DNA of 5,382 nt from Bacteroidia bacterium (lineage in GTDB: Bacteria > Bacteroidota > Bacteroidia > Flavobacteriales > NORP286): assembly GCA_016763665.1 (NCBI GenBank), contig JAESTI010000097.1:1-5382 (forward strand), written 5' to 3'. The notes below the pieces were generated by a model. That model had not been told where the DNA came from. It made no database searches and saw only the letters and a list, made by a program, of their open reading frames with translations. Position 1 is the stretch's first letter. Each line of letters opens with the position of its first letter. A program made the translations under genes and the position numbers. Shown here piece by piece: positions 1 to 5,382 of this stretch.

Positions 1-29
1 ATATTCACTTCTGTTACTAGTTAATTAAT

Positions 30-37
30 TAGATTTG
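30..37 (+). promoter_or_regulatory. Bacteroidota-type -7 promoter box for the glycosyltransferase
   Basis: The sequence TAGATTTG matches the Bacteroidota -7 consensus TAnnTTTG at every fixed base. A weak -33 candidate (TTCTG, 9-13) lies 16 bp upstream. Transcription would start near position 43-45, leaving a leader of only about 13-15 nt before the TTG start at 58. The box overlaps the end of an AT palindrome (22-31). The consensus is established for Bacteroides and Flavobacterium; its use here is inferred, and such boxes also occur by chance in AT-rich DNA. Confidence 0.4.
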
Positions 38-57
38 GCAAAACAACATAACTCACT

Positions 58-1284
58 TTGAACATCCTTTACATATCTTATGATGGGGTAACCGACCCCT
101 TAGGCCAATCTCAAATTATACCATACTTGGCAGGGTTGTCTGCTAAGGGGCATCAAACAACAATTCTTAGCTGTGAAAAGAGAGACAATTATGACTTAAG
201 AAAGGATGAGATAGATGCTTTGCTACAGGCAAATAATATTAATTGGAGTCCAATATTTTATCACAAATCACCTCCTGTATTATCTACTATTTATGATATT
301 CAGCAATTAAAAGGTAAGGCAGCCGCATTACACAAACAACACAATTTTGATATAGTTCATTGTCGTAGTTATTTGGCGGGAATGGTGGGGCATTACATGA
401 AAAAAAAATTCAATACAAAATTCATTTTTGACATAAGAGGATTTTGGGTTGATGAGAGGGTAGAAGGAGGATTATGGAACCTATCTAATCCATTGTATCA
501 ATTGATCTATAATTATTTTAAGAAAAAGGAGACACAGTTATATACTGATGCAGATCATACAGTAAGTTTGACAATTAAAGGAAAAGAGATCATCCATTCC
601 AAGGAGCAAATAAAGAACAACCCGATACCTATTGAAGTCATTCCTTGTTGTGCAGATCTGGATCATTTTTCTTTTAAAAATATTGATTCCGAAAAAGTCC
701 AGGAAGTCAAAAATGAATTGGGAATTACTAATGATGATTTTGTGATCTCCTATCTCGGTTCCATTGGCACCTGGTATATGCTGGACGAGATGTTGGAATT
801 TTTCCAGCAATTGTTACAAACAAAACCGAACAGTAAGTTTTTATTTATCACCAATGAGAGATCAGAATTAATAAAAAGTAAAGCCAAAGAACAGGCAATT
901 CCTGAGGCTTCTGTAATAACAACTAAGGCTGAATATCAAGATGTGCCAACAGTATTGAGCTTGAGTGATATCTCTATATTCTTCATTAAGCAGATATTTT
1001 CAAAAAATGCTTCCTCTCCAACAAAGCAAGGAGAAATTATGGGAATGGGAATTCCAATTATCTGTAATTCTAAAATTGGTGATACTGCAGATATTTTAGT
1101 TGATACTGATGGGGGTGTTGTGATTAATGATTTTACCAATGAGGAATACCAAATTGCGATTGATAAAATAGATGGCTTACTCGAAAATTCAAAAGAACAT
1201 TACCGGAATGGAGCGTTTAAATATTATTCCCTGAAAGAAGGTGTGGAGAAATATGATTCGATTTATAGTAGCTTATCTAATTAA
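58..1284 (+). CDS. Glycosyltransferase, GT4-like (GT-B fold)
   Basis: A 408-residue protein that probably moves a sugar from a nucleotide-sugar donor to a glycan or lipid-linked acceptor at the cytoplasmic face of the inner membrane, as relatives do in surface-polysaccharide synthesis. The N-terminal Rossmann half has the typical opening DPLGQSQ (residues 13-19), HCRSYLAG (101-108) and FDIRGFW (124-130). The donor-binding half begins near IPCCADLDHF (195-204) and YLGSIGTWY (232-240), and ends with ASSPTKQGE (318-326) and GMGIPII (329-335). Only the second Glu of the usual E-x7-E pair is present (E326); the first is Ala318, as in the 'SxPTKxxE' branch of GT4. No membrane helix is seen. The start is TTG: an in-frame TAA at 49-51 excludes anything earlier, and no ATG lies near the conserved N-terminus. 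The stop overlaps the convergent neighbour by 4 bp. Donor and acceptor cannot be told from sequence. Confidence 0.93.
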   Translation: MNILYISYDGVTDPLGQSQIIPYLAGLSAKGHQTTILSCEKRDNYDLRKDEIDALLQANNINWSPIFYHKSPPVLSTIYDIQQLKGKAAALHKQHNFDIVHCRSYLAGMVGHYMKKKFNTKFIFDIRGFWVDERVEGGLWNLSNPLYQLIYNYFKKKETQLYTDADHTVSLTIKGKEIIHSKEQIKNNPIPIEVIPCCADLDHFSFKNIDSEKVQEVKNELGITNDDFVISYLGSIGTWYMLDEMLEFFQQLLQTKPNSKFLFITNERSELIKSKAKEQAIPEASVITTKAEYQDVPTVLSLSDISIFFIKQIFSKNASSPTKQGEIMGMGIPIICNSKIGDTADILVDTDGGVVINDFTNEEYQIAIDKIDGLLENSKEHYRNGAFKYYSLKEGVEKYDSIYSSLSN

Positions 1285-2168
1285 TTATTCCCCGGCTCAA
1301 AGCTAAAATTACTCAGCAATTCATCTCGAGAGTAAAGAACAACATCCACATCCATAACAATATCAGTAGTCGGTCTGTCACTGATATCTACAGGTTGATC
1401 TGAAATGTCGTCAGCAATTGCCATATTACTTATAACCAATCCAAATGTTGTGTAGTTCATATCCAAATTATGAGCACCATTAGTTCCAACAACAATATAA
1501 AACTGTGATCCGGATGAGTTTTTATCAGGATTATCATCTCTTGCCGAGGCCACAGCTCCATAAACGTGAGTTAAAGAAGTATCAAATTCAGCCGGTATAA
1601 TATAACCTGGACCACCTGTACCATCATTGTCAGGATCATCATCCTTACTTAAAGGATCACCACCTTGAATAACAAAGCCTGGAATTATTCGGTGAAAAGT
1701 GGTACTGTCATAAAAACCACTGTCAGCAAGCATTAAGAAATTGGATTTGTGTTGAGGTGTTTTATCATATAACCAAATAGTTAAAGTGCCAAAGTCAGTT
1801 TTTATTTCGGCTAAATTATAATAATGGTCAATTGTAATAGATAGGTTTGCCGTATCACTTCCATCATTGTTTGTTGCGGTAAGTACTATCTGATATGTAC
1901 CCGCGGTATCATAAGTATGTACAACAGTATCACCAGATGCAGTTTGATTATCTCCTAAATCCCATGAAATACTTGTTGGGTCATTGGTTGAAGTATTGAT
2001 AAATGTAACAGTATAATCATCTATACTGTTTGTAAATGATGCCACTGGTGGGTTAGTGGTGGGTATAGTGGTTGTATTATTATTTGAGTTATTATTTTCT
2101 TCTTTCTCACAGGAAATAAGAAATGTAATAACAACAAGTAGTAGGAGATAATTTTTCATTGCGTTCAT
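1281..2168 (-). CDS. Lipoprotein with PKD domain and cyclophilin-type peptidyl-prolyl cis-trans isomerase
   Basis: A 295-residue exported protein expected to catalyse cis-trans isomerisation of Xaa-Pro bonds outside the cytoplasm. Residues 4-19 form a lipoprotein signal ending in a lipobox (LISC, Cys20), followed by a Ser/Asn/Thr-rich tether (about 24-40). The PKD domain spans about 41-114 (WDLGD 69-73; HTYDTAGTY 84-92). The cyclophilin domain runs from about 119 to 280. By manual alignment to human CypA, its active-site residues are present: Arg160 (R55), Phe165 (F60), Gln168 (Q63), Gln222 (Q111) and Phe223 (F113). The CypA Trp121 position is Asn234 and His126 is Tyr239, so weak cyclosporin binding is expected. 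There are two possible starts, ATG at 2168 and ATG at 2159; the second gives the more usual signal (MKNYLLLL). No start further upstream is possible because of an in-frame stop at 2184-2186. PKD domains usually mediate binding to glycans or proteins. The link between PKD and isomerase roles is inference. Confidence 0.94.
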   Translation of the reverse strand: MNAMKNYLLLLVVITFLISCEKEENNNSNNNTTTIPTTNPPVASFTNSIDDYTVTFINTSTNDPTSISWDLGDNQTASGDTVVHTYDTAGTYQIVLTATNNDGSDTANLSITIDHYYNLAEIKTDFGTLTIWLYDKTPQHKSNFLMLADSGFYDSTTFHRIIPGFVIQGGDPLSKDDDPDNDGTGGPGYIIPAEFDTSLTHVYGAVASARDDNPDKNSSGSQFYIVVGTNGAHNLDMNYTTFGLVISNMAIADDISDQPVDISDRPTTDIVMDVDVVLYSRDELLSNFSFEPGNN

Positions 2169-2184
2169 ATATTGAACACAATAT
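2169..2184 (-). promoter_or_regulatory. Small hairpin abutting the cyclophilin start codon
   Basis: On the minus strand ATATTG-TGTT-CAATAT forms a perfect 6-bp stem with a 4-nt loop, ending directly at the ATG at 2168. It is AU-rich with a single G-C pair, so it is only weakly stable. It could hide the first ATG and favour the second ATG at 2159, or it may be chance. It is not terminator-like: no U-run follows it and it lies before the gene. Confidence 0.25.
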
Positions 2185-2209
2185 TAGTTATTTTAAGATT
2201 ATGCTTCGA

Positions 2210-2217
2210 CAAAAATA
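2210..2217 (-). promoter_or_regulatory. Candidate -7 promoter box for the cyclophilin lipoprotein
   Basis: Read on the minus strand this is TATTTTTG, an exact TAnnTTTG match. It would give a leader of about 35 nt and lies in the 77-bp gap after the response regulator stop. No clear TTTG/TTG -33 element is found 17-20 bp upstream. It suggests the lipoprotein need not depend on the response regulator's transcript. No hairpin plus T-run terminator is visible in the gap, so read-through remains possible. Confidence 0.3.
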
Positions 2218-2245
2218 GATTGAGTAAAAGAAAAGTTGGGATTTA

Positions 2246-2644
2246 TTATTCTAGATTTGTTAAAATTTCTTTTAATTCGTCATCAAGCCTCCACATTGCT
2301 TCTTCATCTTTTATGATGTAACTATAAGAACCTTTCGCCATATATTGCATTACGTTAGAAGAATCTTTTAGGCTAGATAAAATTATTACTTGAATTTCCG
2401 GGTTAGTTTCTGCTATTTTTTCAAGAACAGCAAGTCCGTCCATCGCATTAGGATCAACACTATTCAGAAAGTGATCTAGAATTACAATTTTTGGCTTTAG
2501 ATGTATATTCTCAAGACATTTTTCACCGGTTTCAAATGTTTCAACCTTTATATCAGAATAAGAACTCAGTCTTTCTTGCAGCAATGCAAGAAAAAAGGGG
2601 TCATCATCAACAAGAAATAATAATATACTTTGAGAGTTTTCCAT
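2246..2644 (-). CDS. Single-domain response regulator (receiver only)
   Basis: A 132-residue cytoplasmic receiver with no room for a DNA-binding or enzymatic output domain. The acidic pocket is Asp13-Asp14-Asp15, the phospho-acceptor is Asp57 (ILDHFLNS), the switch Ser is at 90/91 (ILSS), and the conserved Lys is Lys112 (IIKD). The usual Lys-Pro is Lys-Asp here. The stretch from Asp57 to the Asp-Gly at 69-70 is about five residues longer than in CheY, a variant I recall from Bacteroidota receivers. Proteins of this size act as phosphate shuttles or by binding partners, like CheY or Spo0F. It is divergent from the hybrid kinase across 115 bp, so the kinase is its obvious candidate partner. The ATG at 2644 gives the normal receiver N-terminus. 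Which protein it contacts cannot be told from sequence. Confidence 0.95.
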   Translation of the reverse strand: MENSQSILLFLVDDDPFFLALLQERLSSYSDIKVETFETGEKCLENIHLKPKIVILDHFLNSVDPNAMDGLAVLEKIAETNPEIQVIILSSLKDSSNVMQYMAKGSYSYIIKDEEAMWRLDDELKEILTNLE

Positions 2645-2678
2645 AATATTTAACTTAATGGGGTAAGTGATAGTGAAT

Positions 2679-2686
2679 CAAATATA
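2679..2686 (-). promoter_or_regulatory. Candidate -7 promoter box for the response regulator
   Basis: Read on the minus strand this is TATATTTG, an exact TAnnTTTG match 34 bp upstream of the ATG, giving a leader of about 28 nt. No good -33 element is seen at the expected spacing (upstream bases are A/T-rich with GTTA only). The call rests on the -7 box and on its position in a divergent intergenic region. Confidence 0.35.
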
Positions 2687-2710
2687 CAATATTTGAGTTT
2701 TTTTATTAAC

Positions 2711-2723
2711 TTTAGTTACTAAA
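2711..2723. promoter_or_regulatory. Perfect 13-bp dyad, possible operator between divergent genes
   Basis: TTTAGT-T-ACTAAA is a perfect inverted repeat with 6-bp arms and one central base. It lies between the two divergent -7 type boxes and overlaps the -33 position of the kinase-side promoter candidate. A site there could bind a dimeric regulator controlling both genes. Its arms are AT-rich, and one such dyad by chance in 115 bp of AT-rich DNA is not negligible. The regulator is unknown; neither neighbouring gene encodes a DNA-binding domain. Confidence 0.25.
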
Positions 2724-2731
2724 AAGTGAAG

Positions 2732-2739
2732 TTTATTTG
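2732..2739 (+). promoter_or_regulatory. Candidate -7 promoter box for the hybrid histidine kinase
   Basis: TTTATTTG matches the TAnnTTTG consensus except at its second base. A TTTA (2711-2714), one base off the TTTG -33 motif, sits 17 bp upstream at the normal spacing. The ATG follows 20 bp downstream. Both boxes are imperfect, so the call is tentative. Confidence 0.3.
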
Positions 2740-2759
2740 TTAGCGGTACTGCAAAAGAT

Positions 2760-5078
2760 ATGCTGTCATTTATAAAAGATAAAATCAATTTAAGCCTTGC
2801 TATTATTAGTGGCCTCATATTGATCCTTATCGGAATATCGGTTTTCCAACTGATCCAAGTTAATCTTCAATCTAAAAACATTATTACCGAATTATCTAAA
2901 TCACAATCTGATGAGTCATCTTCAATAATTGAGTTATTAGATAATGTTGGATTTGGATTTGGTTTTATCACAGCAATTGCAGCTAGTTTAATTGTACTAA
3001 TAGTAATTATACTCTTGGTTTCATTTGTACTATTTAAAAAATTCTTAGCCGACTTAAATGATACAAAAGCTGAACTTGCTTATACTAAGGATATCATTGA
3101 TAGCGCAAATGTTTCATTAATTGTTATAAATTCTGATTTAGTGATCTCTGATGTTATTCAGGCCACTAACAGAATTCTGGGCTATGATCACAATGAACTG
3201 ATAGGAAAATCATTTAAACTTATTATAAACAATGAGGAGTTTCTTAAAGATCTACTGCTTTATTTAAACAAGAAAGGTCGTGTTCAAAATGTAGAAAGAA
3301 ATTATAAAACCAAAGATGGGCAAAGGAAGCTGTTCTCCATTTCTGCTTCGTTATTTAAAAGCAAATTTGATAATGAAGAAAACATCATATTTATAGCGCA
3401 GGATATTTCCATTTTTAAGCAAGCTGATAAAAAGCTGATCAAGGCTAAACAAATAGCCCAATCAAATGCCAAAATGAAAGAGCAATTTTTGGCGAATATG
3501 AGTCATGAATTAAGAACACCTTTAAATGCAGTAATTGGGCTTTCTGATTTATTGCTGAAAGCAGAAACTTCCAAGAAACAAGCAAAATATATTACTGCTA
3601 TTAACTATTCAGCCGAAAGTTTACTTAATATCGTAAATGATGTACTTGATTTTTCTAAACTTCAGGCGGGTAAAATGTTGCTTAACGATACAGATTTTAA
3701 TTTGAAGAAGAAACTGCTAAGTATCCAAAAATCAAACAAATTTAAAGCAGAGGAGAAGGATCTAAAATTAAAATATTCTTGTGATAATAAAATACCCAAT
3801 GTAATTGTTGGTGATGATATAAAGTTGACTCAGGTATTCATTAATTTAATTGGAAATGCTATTAAATTCACTGAAGAAGGTGAAATATTTTTTGGTGCTA
3901 CTTTGAAAGAAAAAGACTTTCGAAATGCGTCTATTGACTTTTACGTTTCTGATACCGGCATAGGGATCCCTGAAAAAAAATTAAAAGGAATTTTTGATAG
4001 CTTTATACAGGTTGAAGGAGAAAAAACAAGAAATGCAGGTGGAACAGGTTTGGGTTTATCAATTTCAAAACAATTTATAGATTTAATGGGGGGTGATTTG
4101 GAAGTTACCAGCAAGGTTGGAAAAGGAACTCAATTCTCATTTAATATTAAATTTCCTATTAGCAAGAAATCACTAATGGAAATTATTATGGAGGAGAGCA
4201 AGGAAAGAGATTTTTCTACAATACCTAAGGTTGATATATTATTAGTGGAAGATAATGAGTATAACCGGCTTGTTGCTAATGATATGATTGAATTATGGGA
4301 GTTTGTAAATTTAGTTGATACCGCTGAGAATGGATTGATCGCATTAGAAAAGATAAAAAGTAATTCTTATGATCTGGTATTAATGGATATTCAAATGCCC
4401 GAAATGGATGGATTAACTGCAACTAGAGAGATAAGAAAAATGGATAAACCTTTATGCGATATTCCTATAATTGGTTTAACAGCTCATGCATTTAAACAAG
4501 AACTTGATAAATGCAAAGATGCAGGGATGGAAGCGGTCGTAACAAAGCCAATAGACTCAACCATTTTGCAAAATACCATTATTCACTTTCTTGAAAAGGG
4601 TGAAGGCGGAGATATTAAAAAACTTGACGAGCTAAGTGAGGATGAAGTGATGCCTGAAAGTAATGAGCCTAATGAACCAGAAAGCCAAAATACTATAGAA
4701 AATTCAACAGAGAATCCCTCCCAGGAAGGACGCTTAGTTGACTTTTCATTCATGAAAAATCTATATAAAGGTAAGAATGATAAATTAAAAGAAATGATTA
4801 AATTATTCCTCAAGGATACTCCCGGTCAAATTGCAACAATGAAAGAACTTTGCGAACAAAAAAATTGGGATGGGGTTAGGAAAATTGCCCATCCTATGAA
4901 ACCGAAAGTTACCTATATTGGAATTTTAAGTATGAAAGACGTAATTGCTAATATTGAACAATACAGTAAAAAACAAGAGAATCTTGATGAGATTCCTGAG
5001 TTATTAGATAAGTTTCAAAGTGTTTGTAATGAAGCCTACAAAGAACTCAGAGAGGAAATTGAAATATTAGGTGACTAA
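2760..5078 (+). CDS. Membrane hybrid histidine kinase (PAS-HisKA-HATPase-REC-Hpt)
   Basis: A 772-residue sensor kinase carrying a full His-Asp-His phosphorelay, arranged like BarA/ArcB-type tripartite kinases. Two membrane helices (about 10-33 and 67-92) flank a periplasmic loop of only about 33 residues, and no HAMP domain follows. A PAS/PAC domain covers about 108-218 and is the likely sensor. The HisKA domain has SHELRTP with His249. The HATPase has an N box (Asn362, Asn366), G1 DTGIGIP (398-404), an F box FDSF (412-415) and G2 GGTGLGLS (427-434). The receiver (about 491-612) has Glu497/Asp498, Asp543 (LMDIQMPEMDG), Thr574 and Lys596-Pro597. An acidic Asn/Pro/Glu/Ser-rich linker (614-655) leads to the Hpt domain (about 658-770) with His711 in AHPMKPK. 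All catalytic residues are present, so it should be active. No output domain exists, so the phosphate must pass to another protein; the divergent receiver at 2246-2644 is the nearest candidate. The ATG is the first possible start after an in-frame stop at 2727. The signal is unknown. Confidence 0.96.
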   Translation: MLSFIKDKINLSLAIISGLILILIGISVFQLIQVNLQSKNIITELSKSQSDESSSIIELLDNVGFGFGFITAIAASLIVLIVIILLVSFVLFKKFLADLNDTKAELAYTKDIIDSANVSLIVINSDLVISDVIQATNRILGYDHNELIGKSFKLIINNEEFLKDLLLYLNKKGRVQNVERNYKTKDGQRKLFSISASLFKSKFDNEENIIFIAQDISIFKQADKKLIKAKQIAQSNAKMKEQFLANMSHELRTPLNAVIGLSDLLLKAETSKKQAKYITAINYSAESLLNIVNDVLDFSKLQAGKMLLNDTDFNLKKKLLSIQKSNKFKAEEKDLKLKYSCDNKIPNVIVGDDIKLTQVFINLIGNAIKFTEEGEIFFGATLKEKDFRNASIDFYVSDTGIGIPEKKLKGIFDSFIQVEGEKTRNAGGTGLGLSISKQFIDLMGGDLEVTSKVGKGTQFSFNIKFPISKKSLMEIIMEESKERDFSTIPKVDILLVEDNEYNRLVANDMIELWEFVNLVDTAENGLIALEKIKSNSYDLVLMDIQMPEMDGLTATREIRKMDKPLCDIPIIGLTAHAFKQELDKCKDAGMEAVVTKPIDSTILQNTIIHFLEKGEGGDIKKLDELSEDEVMPESNEPNEPESQNTIENSTENPSQEGRLVDFSFMKNLYKGKNDKLKEMIKLFLKDTPGQIATMKELCEQKNWDGVRKIAHPMKPKVTYIGILSMKDVIANIEQYSKKQENLDEIPELLDKFQSVCNEAYKELREEIEILGD

Positions 5079-5105
5079 TTGAGATTAATATTTCTAAAAT
5101 TTAAT

Positions 5106-5113
5106 TAGTTTTG
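5106..5113 (+). promoter_or_regulatory. Candidate -7 promoter box for the right-edge gene
   Basis: TAGTTTTG matches TAnnTTTG at every fixed base and lies 27 bp before the ATG at 5141, within the 62-bp gap after the kinase. No TTTG/TTG occurs at the proper -33 spacing; the nearest TTG (5079-5081) is 24 bp away. It suggests separate transcription from the kinase, though no terminator is visible between the two genes. Confidence 0.35.
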
Positions 5114-5140
5114 ACTGCAAACAATATTAAATATAGCTGA

Positions 5141-5382
5141 ATGGCATCCAAGGAAGATTTTGAAAAAAAGTTATTGGCCTTTTTTGAAGAACACAAAAGG
5201 TCTAAGCGATTTTTAGTTTCAAAAATTGCTGCAGCATTTCATGAGAATCAGGAAGGAGTGATGTCCCATCTTCATAGAAAATACAAAACACCTAAAGGTT
5301 TGGAGCTGATCGCTGAAGAAAAAACCGAGGAGCAAAGAAAAATTGCAGCAGAAATTGAGGTTTCTGAACTTAAGAGCGAAGA
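5141..5382 (+). CDS. Hypothetical protein, 5' part (truncated by window edge)
   Basis: An open frame of 80 codons plus two bases runs off the right edge; the first residues are MASKEDFEKKLLAFFEE. An in-frame TGA directly before the ATG (5138-5140) fixes this as the earliest start, and an exact -7 type box lies upstream. The visible part is highly charged (many Lys and Glu) and looks mainly alpha-helical, with a basic, aliphatic stretch around residues 19-49 (KRSKRF, then MSHLHRKYK) followed by an acidic Lys/Glu-rich segment (about 58-80) that may be coiled. No signal peptide, membrane helix or catalytic motif is seen. I do not recognise the family. Codon use and absence of stops fit a real gene like its neighbours. 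It follows the kinase on the same strand after 62 bp, but a functional link is not shown. Confidence 0.75.
   Translation, partial: MASKEDFEKKLLAFFEEHKRSKRFLVSKIAAAFHENQEGVMSHLHRKYKTPKGLELIAEEKTEEQRKIAAEIEVSELKSE

Noticed and set aside
400..408. Run of nine A in the glycosyltransferase gene (and eight A at 3973-3980 in the kinase) as a slippage or frameshift site
   Set aside because: The reading frame is open and matches the family on both sides of each run, so no frameshift is needed; such runs are common in AT-rich genomes.
538..810. 90-residue open frame on the minus strand inside the glycosyltransferase gene
   Set aside because: It lies antisense to a well-conserved gene, has no recognisable motif and no promoter or ribosome site of its own; it is a shadow frame.
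936..1139. 67-residue open frame on the minus strand inside the glycosyltransferase gene
   Set aside because: Antisense shadow of the conserved donor-binding region, with low-complexity composition and no family features.
22..1287. The same 10-mer TAATTAATTA at both ends of the glycosyltransferase gene (22-31 and 1278-1287)
   Set aside because: It could look like an insertion footprint, but it is a low-complexity AT palindrome, the flanks do not match, and the downstream copy is made of overlapping stop codons; chance is the better explanation.
1269..1305. TAGCTT ... AAGCTA inverted repeat around the convergent stops as a bidirectional terminator
   Set aside because: The stem is only 6 bp and the loop about 25 nt, with no T-run at either side; it would not work as an intrinsic terminator.
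4583..4813. 76-residue open frame on the minus strand inside the kinase gene
   Set aside because: Its Ser-rich sequence is simply the reverse of the acidic linker codons of the kinase; no independent gene signal.
1..5382. Possible mobile element, defence island, CRISPR array or RNA gene
   Set aside because: No transposase, integrase, nuclease or toxin-like gene, no regularly spaced repeats, no terminal inverted repeats, and no tRNA- or rRNA-like segment was seen; composition is even across the window.

Overview
The window is AT-rich (roughly one third G+C by eye) and looks like ordinary chromosome from a member of the Bacteroidota. Three things point there: a PKD-domain lipoprotein fused to a cyclophilin, a stand-alone receiver protein with a long loop after its phospho-acceptor Asp, and intergenic regions that carry TAnnTTTG (-7 type) boxes rather than sigma70 boxes or strong Shine-Dalgarno sequences. 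Genus and species cannot be read from this sequence.

Layout: (1) 58-1284 (+), a GT-B/GT4-type glycosyltransferase starting at TTG. (2) 1281-2168 (-), a lipoprotein with a PKD domain and a cyclophilin-type peptidyl-prolyl isomerase domain, convergent with gene 1; the two stop codons overlap in a shared TTAA. (3) 2246-2644 (-), a 132-residue receiver-only response regulator. (4) 2760-5078 (+), a 772-residue membrane hybrid histidine kinase (two TM helices, PAS, HisKA, HATPase, REC, Hpt), divergent from gene 3 across 115 bp. (5) 5141-end (+), the first 80 codons of an unrecognised charged, helical protein cut by the window edge. No gap exceeds about 120 bp, so there is no long non-coding stretch.

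Genes 3 and 4 form the one plausible functional unit. The kinase holds every domain of a multistep phosphorelay (His249, Asp543, His711) but no output domain, and the divergent small receiver (Asp57) has none either. It could be the final acceptor of the relay, acting through protein-protein contact. Their shared intergenic region has a -7 type box facing each way and a perfect 13-bp dyad between them. The glycosyltransferase and the cyclophilin lipoprotein are envelope-related, but nothing ties them to the relay.

I found no mobile element, CRISPR array, tRNA, rRNA or riboswitch, and no convincing case for a wholly new system. The most checkable points are the kinase/receiver pair, the dyad in their intergenic region, the small hairpin abutting the cyclophilin start codon, and the unidentified gene at the right edge.
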